Origin: CAYSWS01 sp965603395
GTDB lineage: Bacteria; Patescibacteriota; WWE3; UBA101185; UBA10185
Assembly (NCBI GenBank): GCA_965603395.1
Contig: CBFDCV010000008.1
Location: forward strand, 1 to 30,114
Direction of reading: 5' to 3'
DNA length: 30,114 nucleotides
The translations under genes and the position numbers were made by a program. The notes beneath the pieces are model-generated. The model saw nothing but the letters and a program-made list of their open reading frames with translations. It did not search any database and was not told the DNA's origin. Each line of letters starts with the position of its first letter. The first letter of the stretch is position 1. Shown here piece by piece: positions 21,672-28,960 of this stretch.

Positions 21672-23054
21672 ATGAAAATACTGCTCGTAGCATCTGAAGT
21701 AGCCCCCATTGTGAAAATAGGTGGTCTAGGTGACGTGATAGGCTCCCTGCCTAAAGCATTAGAAAAGATCGGAGTTAATGCTGACGTTATTGTTCCCTTT
21801 TATCCCAAAGCAAAAACAGAAAAACTTAAAGTGTATAAGGGCTTGGAAATCGCTGTTCCTTTTGACAATGCAACTCATATGGTTGAAGTTCATAACACTA
21901 AACTTCCGGGATCTAATGTTGATGTTTTGATGCTTAAAAATGCAGAGTATTTTGCCTCTGCCAAAAATGAGACTGAGGTGTTCACTTTCTTTGACAAAGC
22001 TGTAGTTGAATACATTAAATCGCAATATAATACGTACGACTTGGTACATTGTCACGATTGGCATACTGGACTAATCACACACCTATTGCAGGAAGAACTT
22101 CACGCAGAAAGGCCGGCAACACTTTTTACTGTACACAATTTGTTTTATCCCGGAACCGGAGATCCGGCACTTGTGAGGAAAGTAGGCATATCTCCGGGCA
22201 CACACCCTCTTATCGACTACGATATTGGTGACGGTGATATTAATTTGGTATATCAAGGCATAACTTCAAGTGACTATGTAAGCACTGTTTCCGAAAGCTA
22301 TGCTGAGGAGATCAAAACAGAGGAGTTTGGCAGCTATATGGCTGAGATTTTACAATCAAGAAAAGATGTTCTTAAAGGCATATTAAACGGCATTGACTAC
22401 TCTGTTTTTAAAAGAGACTTTGATAAGTCAGACTGGAAAGAGAAAAAGGATGAGCATAAAAAGGAACTGCAGAAAGAAATGGGCCTTGAAGTATCAGACA
22501 AGCCGGTATTTTCTTTTGTATCCAGATTGGATCCCGGACAAAAGGGTTTGGATATATTGTACGTCTCAATACCCCACATTTTAGATAGTGGCGGGCAGTT
22601 TGTACTGCTTGGAACAGGTGCAAAAGAATGGGAAGAGAAGTTTACACAGATGGCAGAGGAAAAGAAATATCAGGGTGATCTTTCCATTAATATTAAATTC
22701 AGTGGTGAGCTGGCCAATAAAATCTACAGCGGCAGTAACTTTTTCTTCGTTCCATCAAGGTATGAGCCTTGTGGGCTGACACAGATGCTTTCTATGTACT
22801 ACGGTACTCCTCCCATTGTTAGAAAGGTTGGGGGTTTAAAAGATACGGTCAGGGACGGTGAGAATGGTTTTGTGTTTGATGAGTATTCCTCCGTACAACT
22901 GAACAAAGCCATAGACAGGTCTTTTAGAATATACGAAGACAAAGAAGGTTACAAAAAGATGGTAGAAATTGCCTTGGACACTGACTTCTCTTGGGACAAA
23001 AGCGCTAAAAAATATGTACAATTGTACGAGGAGATAATAAATTCAAGAAAATAA
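21672..23054 (+). CDS. glgA: Glycogen/starch synthase (GT5), canonical
   Basis: A 460-aa synthase that starts LLVASEVAPIVKIGGLGDVI, with the KxGGL nucleotide-binding motif intact. LVHCHDWHTGLITHL, FTVHNLFYPG, FVSRLDPGQKGLDIL and FVPSRYEPCGLTQM follow in family order. It probably adds glucose from ADP-glucose to alpha-1,4-glucan. ATG 21672 comes 20 bases after the GH57 enzyme B stop. Neither a Shine-Dalgarno sequence nor a well-placed -10 box is clear; TATGCT at 21655-21660 is the nearest candidate. The galT-like gene begins 2 bases after its stop, so the pair is coupled. Confidence 0.94.
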   Translation: MKILLVASEVAPIVKIGGLGDVIGSLPKALEKIGVNADVIVPFYPKAKTEKLKVYKGLEIAVPFDNATHMVEVHNTKLPGSNVDVLMLKNAEYFASAKNETEVFTFFDKAVVEYIKSQYNTYDLVHCHDWHTGLITHLLQEELHAERPATLFTVHNLFYPGTGDPALVRKVGISPGTHPLIDYDIGDGDINLVYQGITSSDYVSTVSESYAEEIKTEEFGSYMAEILQSRKDVLKGILNGIDYSVFKRDFDKSDWKEKKDEHKKELQKEMGLEVSDKPVFSFVSRLDPGQKGLDILYVSIPHILDSGGQFVLLGTGAKEWEEKFTQMAEEKKYQGDLSINIKFSGELANKIYSGSNFFFVPSRYEPCGLTQMLSMYYGTPPIVRKVGGLKDTVRDGENGFVFDEYSSVQLNKAIDRSFRIYEDKEGYKKMVEIALDTDFSWDKSAKKYVQLYEEIINSRK

Positions 23055-23056
23055 AT

Positions 23057-23983
23057 ATGACCAAGGTAGTGTTCGATAAATTAACAAGACTACCCACCGT
23101 AATGGCTACCGCTAGAGCCAAAAGAGCTGATCAGACTGGAGTAGTAGATAAGAAGAAGGAAGAAGCTCCCAAAGAGAAGAAAAAAGTAGACTTTTTTGCC
23201 AAGGGCAATGAGAGTATGACTCCCCCAACCTTATACCAAGACCAGGATGACTGGAATGTAAGAGTGTTTTCCAACAAGTTTCCTATTATGGAGGATCATG
23301 AGGTGATAGTACACTCTCCGGACTCAGTAGTAGACCTGCCTGATTTACCTCAGGAACAAGTAATAAGATATCTTAATGCTGTATTAAATAGAGTGGAACA
23401 CTTCAATCAAGAAGATAAAGATGTTTTTATTTTTAACAACAGAGGTGCTAAAGGAGGCGCGTCTATCAATCACCCGCATTCTCAGATGGTGGCTTCCAAA
23501 GGGTTTCCCGGGATTATAGAGGAAAAGCGTGAGGCAGCTTTAAGTTATTTTGATGAGCACAGCAGTTGTTATTGGTGCGATCTTGTGCAAGATGAGTTGG
23601 AGAGAGGTAAGAGGGTAGTTTGTGAGACTCAGCACTTTGCTATCTTAGTGCCGGCAGCTTCCCGATGGAGTTATGAAATGATGCTGCTGCCAAAAAGACA
23701 CATGGCTAACATTGGAGGTATTGAGGAAGCAGAGATTAGTGACTTAGCAAAGACTTTGCAAGCGGCTTTAAAAGCTTATGATAAGATGTTCGATTATCCC
23801 GATAGGAACTACTGGATTTATACTCAAAGGCACGAACCATTCCATTGGCATATGAGTTTTCTACCCCGTGTGAAGGTCTTTGCGGGGCTAGAATTAGGTG
23901 CCGGTATTTGGGTAAATGACAAAGCCACTCCGGAAGATGCTGCTTCGCAGTTAGGGCAGGAAATTGCTGGTTTCTGCACCTAG
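23057..23983 (+). CDS. galT: GalT-like nucleotidyltransferase (HIT superfamily)
   Basis: A 308-aa relative of galactose-1-phosphate uridylyltransferase. It carries the active-site motif NHPHSQ (139-143 for HPHSQ, with nucleotidylated His 141), the MTPPTLY segment, CYWC in the second half and HWHMSFLPR. These enzymes swap nucleotidyl groups between sugar phosphates; some members act as ADP-glucose phosphorylases. Placement next to two glucan synthases suggests that it makes or recycles the NDP-glucose donor. The N-terminal CxxC that binds zinc in GalT (before GNExMTPP) is missing, and a Lys/Glu-rich insert lies there instead. UDP- versus ADP-sugar use cannot be decided. Confidence 0.85.
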   Translation: MTKVVFDKLTRLPTVMATARAKRADQTGVVDKKKEEAPKEKKKVDFFAKGNESMTPPTLYQDQDDWNVRVFSNKFPIMEDHEVIVHSPDSVVDLPDLPQEQVIRYLNAVLNRVEHFNQEDKDVFIFNNRGAKGGASINHPHSQMVASKGFPGIIEEKREAALSYFDEHSSCYWCDLVQDELERGKRVVCETQHFAILVPAASRWSYEMMLLPKRHMANIGGIEEAEISDLAKTLQAALKAYDKMFDYPDRNYWIYTQRHEPFHWHMSFLPRVKVFAGLELGAGIWVNDKATPEDAASQLGQEIAGFCT

Positions 23984-23992
23984 AAAAATAAC

Positions 23993-24035
23993 AATAACAA
24001 ATAACTTTTAACAAGCCTTCCGGTTTTGTTATTAT
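23993..24035 (+). promoter_or_regulatory. Inverted repeat and promoter before the GH15-like gene
   Basis: AATAACAAA (23993-24001) pairs with TTTGTTATT (24025-24033). Overlapping it is TTTAAC (24007-24012), a 17-base spacer and TATTAT (24030-24035), 7 bases before ATG 24043. A hairpin on the DNA or RNA could link termination after galT with initiation here. Confidence 0.5.
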
Positions 24036-24042
24036 TACCTTA

Positions 24043-25158
24043 ATGATCAACCAACTGCTCAGAAGATCAGAGGAAATATTCCACGATTGTATGCTGCCAA
24101 ATAACTGCTTAGTAGCAGCTCCGGCACATATGCCCTATTACCCTACTCGCGCCAAGAGTTATATGTATTGTTGGCCGGGCAGAGACTTGGGATATAGTAT
24201 TACAGGTGCCCTACATCTTGGAATTGATGCGTATGAGGAGACGCTTTCATGGATTTGGGAGAAGGCGGAAGATTTCAAAAAAGCTTATGATAAAAGCCGA
24301 GAAGGTCTTTTAATAAAGAGCTACTATCCTAACGGACGGATAAAGGAGAGGGAGTTTCAACCTGACCAAAACGGAACATTACTCTGGGCTATATATGAGC
24401 ATTCCAAAATCAAAAAACTTAGTGAGTTAGAGGAAAATGTCCTGAAAAAGGCTACCAAGGGGCTGGTAAATTCTTGGAAAGATGACCGTTTTACAGCTGT
24501 AACGCAGGAACTTTGGGAGGAAAAGTTTGTTTATCCTCAGTTCGATGATAGTTTTACCTATACATTGGCCGCGTGTGCTAAAGGCTTAGAGCTATCAGAC
24601 AAATTAATATCTAATAAAAAAGCTAAAGAGACGGCTAAAGAAATGAAAGATTTGATAGAAAAAGGAGCCTATGACAACGATGAAGATTACTTTGTAAGCA
24701 GATTTGGAGGGGCAGTAGAGTCGGATAAGATACTTGATGCGTCTATGCTTGGTTTAGTGTGGCCGTTTGAGATCATAAAGCCGGATGATAAAAGGATAGT
24801 CAGTACTGTTAAAGCCATCGAAGAAAACCTTGTCGATAAAAAAGGCGTACATAGATACAGATCTGATACTTATGAGGGTGAGTTGGAAAAAGGAAGTATT
24901 GAATATAATTTAGGTGCGGGTGCCTGGCCATTGCTAACATTCTGGATGAGCATAGTACAAAGTAAAATGGGCCATAAGAAAAAGGCAGAAAAGTATTTTG
25001 GAATGGTTTTAGATCAGCTAGGTGATGAACTATTAATACCCGAACAACTATTTTCTATTGGGGATCCTAGGGTTGGTATTAAGCCTTTGCTATGGTCGCA
25101 TATGATGTTCGTGCATGCGGCCAAAGAATTGGGTTACATTGAAAACGAGATATTTTAG
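24043..25158 (+). CDS. GH15-like glucoamylase
   Basis: A 371-aa (alpha/alpha)6-barrel-like protein related to GH15 glucoamylases, which release glucose from glucan ends. Landmarks are YYPTRAKSYMYCWPGRDLGY near the N-terminus (GH15 WPRD-type motif), EREFQPDQNGTLLWAIYEH, and near the C-terminus IPEQLFSIGDPRVGIKPLLW, where the PEQ Glu (about residue 334) is the expected base. No signal peptide is present, so it acts inside the cell. This fits the mobilising step of the storage glucan. It is convergent with the next GH57 gene with a gap of 17 bases and no terminator. Confidence 0.85.
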   Translation: MINQLLRRSEEIFHDCMLPNNCLVAAPAHMPYYPTRAKSYMYCWPGRDLGYSITGALHLGIDAYEETLSWIWEKAEDFKKAYDKSREGLLIKSYYPNGRIKEREFQPDQNGTLLWAIYEHSKIKKLSELEENVLKKATKGLVNSWKDDRFTAVTQELWEEKFVYPQFDDSFTYTLAACAKGLELSDKLISNKKAKETAKEMKDLIEKGAYDNDEDYFVSRFGGAVESDKILDASMLGLVWPFEIIKPDDKRIVSTVKAIEENLVDKKGVHRYRSDTYEGELEKGSIEYNLGAGAWPLLTFWMSIVQSKMGHKKKAEKYFGMVLDQLGDELLIPEQLFSIGDPRVGIKPLLWSHMMFVHAAKELGYIENEIF

Positions 25159-25175
25159 GTAGATAAGAGATAAGG

Positions 25176-26402
25176 TTAGGTTAGTTCCTCTAAAGTTTTA
25201 CATCCCGGAATTACAATATTTTCCCATGCCCTTTTTGAAAAACCGGGGTCGGGATCATATGCATCCTTGGCTAAAAAGTGCCAGGGTACGCATGACATAA
25301 GGGCGTTAAATGAGCCTTTTACTCTTGTCGATATGTCTTTGTCTTTTATAATGTTTTCAACCCCTCCATGTTTTTCGACCACCTTTTTAAACTTGTTGTT
25401 GTAGTTTTCTATCATGTTCTCCCATTTTATCGACCACTCTCTATTCTCTTTGGAAATCCTTGCCCAAGCATCACCAGTCTTGTTAGGTTTCCAATACAGA
25501 TAGGGGTCATCATGAGGAGCATCGCATTCCCAACTTCCGTTTTTAATATCCTCTATACTTATGGTTTTGCATTTAGACCAATCTGCCTCGCTAATTAACT
25601 TAAATTCTGCGTCTAAGTCCACTAAACCTTTTACATCTTTTCCTCCGGATTCAAAATCAACTAGCCCATCAGCAGAGCCTTTATTTTCCCAATCCCGTGC
25701 TAGAACATGAATATCCCCTCCCAGCTGTTGCAGCACTATTTTAAAATCATCACCGTTATAAACCATATTTTGAGCAGTTGGCCAATCTACAGAATCCGTA
25801 ACATAGGAAGGCTTTTCAGGGTAATAGTAGGCATTCATCATTATGTCTTTTAGCAAACTATTGCAAACAAACGTCTTTTGTTCCCCTCCGTTTGGATATT
25901 CAATCCTAATAAGGTCACTGTAGTTTGTTTGGGACAAAGATGTATCAGGAATGGTCACGATAAGATCAGGATATAGTTCGAATAATATCTTTAGTGCGTT
26001 TTGACTAACAGCTCCTTCCGGAAACCAAAACCAGGTAGGTTCACCTATGTATTCGCGCAAAACTTCTACATCGAAAATTATTTGTAATTGTATGATTTCT
26101 TTGGAAAATAAAGGCAATATGGCGTGCGAATAGCTGGAAGCGCCTATTTCAATAAGGCCGCTTTGGCTGGCCTCTCTAAGATTGTTTATTACTTCTTTAG
26201 CCAGAGATCTGATTGGTTCAGGTGAATTTAAGAAATTATCAATAGTCCACCCCTGCAACTGCACACCTCTTTTTACGGAGTCGTTTTTCATAGCTACTGA
26301 TGTAGGGAGAAAGACTTTTTGTAAATTGACCTCAACCCAATCGGGTACAAAAGCAGGGGGTTGGAAGGGCTGGTAGCCGTGAATAAGGTCATAAACGAGC
26401 AT
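25176..26402 (-). CDS. GH57-like enzyme C
   Basis: A 408-aa divergent GH57 protein on the minus strand. It shows HGYQP (from residue 8), IEIGASSYSHAILPLFS, WFWFPEGAVSQ with the nucleophile at Glu 129, and LARDWENKG, where Asp 237 and Glu 239 match the DxE acid/base block of another GH57 subgroup. It has little similarity to the two other GH57 proteins outside these motifs. It has no signal peptide. The role is probably glucan cleavage or transfer. It is transcribed away from the cluster, from a promoter shared with the small gene at 26523. Confidence 0.82.
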   Translation of the reverse strand: MLVYDLIHGYQPFQPPAFVPDWVEVNLQKVFLPTSVAMKNDSVKRGVQLQGWTIDNFLNSPEPIRSLAKEVINNLREASQSGLIEIGASSYSHAILPLFSKEIIQLQIIFDVEVLREYIGEPTWFWFPEGAVSQNALKILFELYPDLIVTIPDTSLSQTNYSDLIRIEYPNGGEQKTFVCNSLLKDIMMNAYYYPEKPSYVTDSVDWPTAQNMVYNGDDFKIVLQQLGGDIHVLARDWENKGSADGLVDFESGGKDVKGLVDLDAEFKLISEADWSKCKTISIEDIKNGSWECDAPHDDPYLYWKPNKTGDAWARISKENREWSIKWENMIENYNNKFKKVVEKHGGVENIIKDKDISTRVKGSFNALMSCVPWHFLAKDAYDPDPGFSKRAWENIVIPGCKTLEELT

Positions 26403-26411
26403 AATAGGCTA

Positions 26412-26440
26412 AATGTAGCACCAGCGCCACCCATTGACAA
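26412..26440 (-). promoter_or_regulatory. Promoter of GH57 enzyme C
   Basis: On the minus strand TTGTCA (26440-26435), 17-base spacer, TACATT (26417-26412), then 9 bases to ATG 26402. Its -35 box overlaps the -35 box of the opposite promoter. Confidence 0.6.
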
Positions 26441-26462
26441 TAGGCCTATAGTAAGGTACAAT
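26434..26462 (+). promoter_or_regulatory. Promoter of the small gene at 26523
   Basis: TTGACA (26434-26439), 17-base spacer, TACAAT (26457-26462), giving a leader of about 50 bases that ends in the Shine-Dalgarno sequence AAAGGAG (26507-26513). Confidence 0.75.
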
Positions 26463-26522
26463 GGTTGCAAAACAATCGGGGAGTAAAAGAATATTCCACA
26501 ATCAGTAAAGGAGATGAAGAAA

Positions 26523-26897
26523 ATGAAAATCGTGTTGAGTGGGTTGCAAGAGGGAATGGAACTTTATCTGGTAGATGCAGCGACTGGCTGGAATGAGAGT
26601 TCTGCTCGCCTTTTCACTGAAGACAATGGGGAATATAGCCTACAGCTGAATGTTACAGCAGGCGATCAATTCAAGCTATTTGCTCTATGTGAGATTGATG
26701 ATCGTATACGCGTGGCGGTTGCTCTGAAGAAAGCGTGTGTTATGGTTACTGGAGAGGGCAATCAATCGCCCATTGACGCTAAAAAGTGGCGTGTGTGGTT
26801 TCTTCTTCCAACGCTACCCACTGAAGGTGAGGGTGTCTGGGCCAACAATGTATGGAGTACCGTGGGCCATTGTGTCACACTCTACCCCGAGGAGTGA
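26523..26897 (+). CDS. Small protein, possible carbohydrate-binding module, foreign-looking
   Basis: A 124-aa protein. The part GMELYLVDAATGWNESSARL, then GEYSLQLNVTAGDQFKLFAL, has the rhythm of starch-binding beta-sandwich modules, but no family can be named with certainty. ATG 26523 is chosen because AAAGGAG lies 9 bases before it; the same sequence directly abuts ATG 26514, which is too close. This is the opposite of the leaderless genes around it. All four Arg codons are CGC/CGT, whereas neighbours mostly use AGA/AGG. Both facts suggest acquisition from another bacterium. It is divergent from a GH57 gene. Confidence 0.65.
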   Translation: MKIVLSGLQEGMELYLVDAATGWNESSARLFTEDNGEYSLQLNVTAGDQFKLFALCEIDDRIRVAVALKKACVMVTGEGNQSPIDAKKWRVWFLLPTLPTEGEGVWANNVWSTVGHCVTLYPEE

Positions 26898-26917
26898 TTT
26901 TAGTACCCACGGCTCGC

Positions 26918-26984
26918 GAGAGGCTATCGACTTTTCCGCTAGGCTTTTAGCCACGCTGATAAGTTCATAACCTCTCTTTTTTTT
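26918..26984 (+). terminator. Possible terminator with long interrupted stem
   Basis: GAGAGG (26918-26923) can pair with CCTCTC (26971-26976), followed by eight T. The 47 bases between contain the small hairpin GGCT-TTT-AGCC. The long loop makes this uncertain. Confidence 0.4.
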
Positions 26985-27001
26985 ATCAATTATTAAAACT
27001 T

Positions 27002-27484
27002 TTACTTTAACTCCACTTTTGCCCCGGCTTCTTCCAACATTTTCTTAGCATTCTCAGCTTCCTCTTTTTTAACGGCTTCCAATACCTGTTTAGGGGCTGA
27101 TTCTACCAAAGCTTTAGCTTCAACTAGGCCCAAAGCTTGGTTGATTCCTCTTACGGCTTTAATAACCTTGATCTTTTCTGATCCGGCTTCGGCTAAAATA
27201 ACATCAAATTCTGTTTGCACTTCTTCCGGTTCAGCTTCTCCGTTGTTGCCTGAGGCGCCGGCAGCCATAGCTCCCATCATGACAGGAGCGGCAGCTGAAA
27301 CTCCAAACTTGTCTTCTAGAGCCTTAACTAAGTCATTTAGTTCTAGTACGGTCATTTTTTCGACCATCTCCATGACTTTTTTAGAATCTCCTTTAAGTTT
27401 GATTTCCTCTTTGGATTCCTCAACCTTAGCTTCCTCTTTGGTCTCTTCAGTTTTTTCTTTAGAAACTTTTGTATCTTCTGACAT
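27002..27484 (-). CDS. rplL: Ribosomal protein L7/L12 with N-terminal extension
   Basis: Stalk protein of the 50S subunit that recruits translation factors, 160 aa against the usual 120-130. The first ~35 residues are a Lys/Glu-rich extension ahead of the dimerisation helices (MVEKMTVLELNDLVKALEDK). An Ala/Gly hinge follows, then the C-terminal domain with TEFDVILAEAGSEKIKVIKA and EEAGAKVELK at the end. A strong Shine-Dalgarno sequence (GGGGG on the minus strand, about 9 bases before ATG 27484) is present. The gene follows rplJ by 15 bases in the usual rplJ-rplL order. No clear terminator is seen after it. Confidence 0.95.
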   Translation of the reverse strand: MSEDTKVSKEKTEETKEEAKVEESKEEIKLKGDSKKVMEMVEKMTVLELNDLVKALEDKFGVSAAAPVMMGAMAAGASGNNGEAEPEEVQTEFDVILAEAGSEKIKVIKAVRGINQALGLVEAKALVESAPKQVLEAVKKEEAENAKKMLEEAGAKVELK

Positions 27485-27499
27485 TAGCTAACACCCCCT

Positions 27500-28021
27500 T
27501 TAAGATTTGTCTTCGGCTATCCTTGATAGCACGGTGACTAATTTTCTTTGACTTCCTCCAATTACATTTACAAAACCTGATAAAGGCGCATTTAATCCGA
27601 CTACTATTTGGGTTAATAACTGCTCTCTGGAGGGCAACATACTGATGGTTTCTACCCTCTCCGCATCTGTATAAGCACCATCGATCAAGGCAAACTTCAC
27701 CTTAGGCAACTCAAGTTTTTTAGCGAATTCATATAATGGTTTTAGGTAGGCTACCGGATCTTTGTACGAAAATATGGCTGCGGTGGGTCCTTTAAGTTGT
27801 TCGTCAATGGCTTCTGATTCCATTCCTTCTTCTTTAAGAGCCAGCTTTATAAGGGTATTTCTGGCTATCACGGGTTCGGCTTCCTGATCGGTCATTTGCT
27901 GTCTGAGCTCGTTGATATCGTTAACCTTTAGGCCTAAATAATCAACAAAAGTGATAGATTTGGCCTTTTTCACTTTTTCTTTTAATTGTTCGATTGTGTT
28001 TGTGTTTTTCTGGTTTGGCAT
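27500..28021 (-). CDS. rplJ: Ribosomal protein L10
   Basis: Base of the ribosomal stalk, binding 23S rRNA and L7/L12 dimers; 173 aa, normal length. The start IEQLKEKVKKAKSITFVDYL and the segment PVIARNTLIKLAL followed by LKGPTAAIF are typical. ATG 28021 is chosen because an upstream in-frame extension to 28174 is not L10-like and reads through the RNA leader. An AAAGGA about 11 bases upstream may be the ribosome binding site; it lies in a hairpin, which fits translational autoregulation by L10 or the L10-L12 complex. Confidence 0.95.
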   Translation of the reverse strand: MPNQKNTNTIEQLKEKVKKAKSITFVDYLGLKVNDINELRQQMTDQEAEPVIARNTLIKLALKEEGMESEAIDEQLKGPTAAIFSYKDPVAYLKPLYEFAKKLELPKVKFALIDGAYTDAERVETISMLPSREQLLTQIVVGLNAPLSGFVNVIGGSQRKLVTVLSRIAEDKS

Positions 28022-28173
28022 GCAAAAATGAATCCTTTCTTCGAAAGGCTTCTTTTGTTCAGCTTGCGCTTCACAAAAAAAGTGCGCCTTTCCCAAAGAC
28101 GCAAAACAATAAAACCTGTCACTAATTTTGTTTCCTCGGCAAGGCTTATGGTTGCTTGCTGTCTTTGGACGCA
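28022..28173 (-). promoter_or_regulatory. L10-leader-type 5' UTR
   Basis: About 150 untranslated bases precede rplJ. They can form TTGCG/CGCAA around an inner CAC-T7-GTG hairpin, and CCTTTC-GAA-GAAAGG (28048-28034), whose 3' arm carries the AAAGGA that would bind the ribosome. Position and layout fit the L10 leader, but the family consensus was not checked. Confidence 0.6.
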
Positions 28174-28179
28174 AGGACT

Positions 28180-28207
28180 AGTTTATATTTTTTTGGGAGT
28201 TTGTCAA
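28180..28207 (-). promoter_or_regulatory. Promoter of rplJ-rplL
   Basis: On the minus strand TTGACA (28207-28202), 16-base spacer, TAAACT (28185-28180). A TATAAA two bases nearer is an alternative -10 with short spacing. It begins 3 bases after the antitoxin stop codon. Confidence 0.65.
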
Positions 28208-28209
28208 CC

Positions 28210-28518
28210 TTACAACCCAATGCTGATCTTACCGTCGTTGTACTGCTTAATAATCACATTCATCAAAGTCTGATATGGGATGCCCTTTTCTCTTGCGTTG
28301 GTTTTGAATTTCAGAAGCTCGCTTACACTTACACTAAGAGTAATGCGCTTAGATTTTTGTAATTCTTTATGTCTTTTTGCCGCTTCAGCCCAATCGATTT
28401 TATCCTGCTCGGATAAGTTACCTTTTTTTATAGAGGTAAAATCTAAAGAATCTTCTAGTTCTTGTTCATAGTCGTCAAGGACAACATCGTCAGGCGAAAC
28501 TATTTTTTTATTGCTCAT
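28210..28518 (-). CDS. CopG/BrnA-like antitoxin
   Basis: A 102-aa protein. The acidic first half (DDYEQELEDSLDFTS) would cover the toxin. The second half, KRITLSVSVSELLKFKTNAR then GIPYQTLMNVIIKQY, has the ribbon-helix-helix pattern of CopG/BrnA antitoxins, which bind operator DNA. Its ATG overlaps the stop of the toxin gene by 4 bases (ATGA). The toxin-first order is that of brnTA modules. The pair probably represses its own promoter. Confidence 0.85.
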   Translation of the reverse strand: MSNKKIVSPDDVVLDDYEQELEDSLDFTSIKKGNLSEQDKIDWAEAAKRHKELQKSKRITLSVSVSELLKFKTNAREKGIPYQTLMNVIIKQYNDGKISIGL

Positions 28519-28805
28519 AGGTACTCCTTTGTTAATTTTCTACTTGGGTACACAGTTTTTAAAAAAACTTCATTCTTCTGTTTGTTGTAAACAGCGGGTA
28601 GTGAATACACATAGCCCTCCATTTTAATTATAAATACATACTGGTGCGGGTATTTTTTTTTGTTTGTGTGTTCGATTATATCTAGCAGTTGTTTTGATTT
28701 TATGGCTTCTATTGCGTCTTCGAAATCAAACCCGCAGCGTTCTTTAGCAAAGAGGTTCTTTCCCAAATCGTAGTTAAAAGCTACTTTTTTAATATCAATT
28801 TGCAC
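28515..28805 (-). CDS. BrnT-like toxin
   Basis: A 96-aa basic protein. FNYDLGKNLFAKERCGFDFE resembles the opening of BrnT-type toxins (WDxxKxxxNxxKHGxxFE), and KYPHQYVFIIKMEGYVYSLP with VFLKTVYPSRK matches a widespread toxin family of this fold, probably an RNase. Start codon GTG 28805 is supported by a promoter 6 bases upstream. It lies just upstream of the antitoxin and, beyond that, of the ribosomal rplJL operon on the same strand. The family name is tentative; toxin identity rests on motif, size and gene pairing. Confidence 0.8.
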   Translation of the reverse strand: MQIDIKKVAFNYDLGKNLFAKERCGFDFEDAIEAIKSKQLLDIIEHTNKKKYPHQYVFIIKMEGYVYSLPAVYNKQKNEVFLKTVYPSRKLTKEYL

Positions 28806-28811
28806 ACCCGC

Positions 28812-28840
28812 AGTTTACCAAAGAATACATATAATTACAA
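28812..28840 (-). promoter_or_regulatory. Promoter of the toxin-antitoxin pair (leaderless)
   Basis: On the minus strand TTGTAA (28840-28835), 17-base spacer, TAAACT (28817-28812), then 6 bases to GTG 28805. The rest of the gap up to 28960 is AT-rich with no other clear feature. Confidence 0.6.
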
Positions 28841-28960
28841 TATACTATATGTATAGATGCAATTGTTATAAGGTGCGTTAATACACGTTACGGACAGCTA
28901 TAAGTCTCTAATTAAAGTAGGATTTGGGGTGTTTTTGAATTGTTCGAACTAATGTAGGTT

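Noticed and set aside
28022..28174. N-terminal extension of L10
   Set aside because: The extra codons are Cys- and Phe-rich, unlike L10, and they cover the RNA leader; the family start is at 28021.
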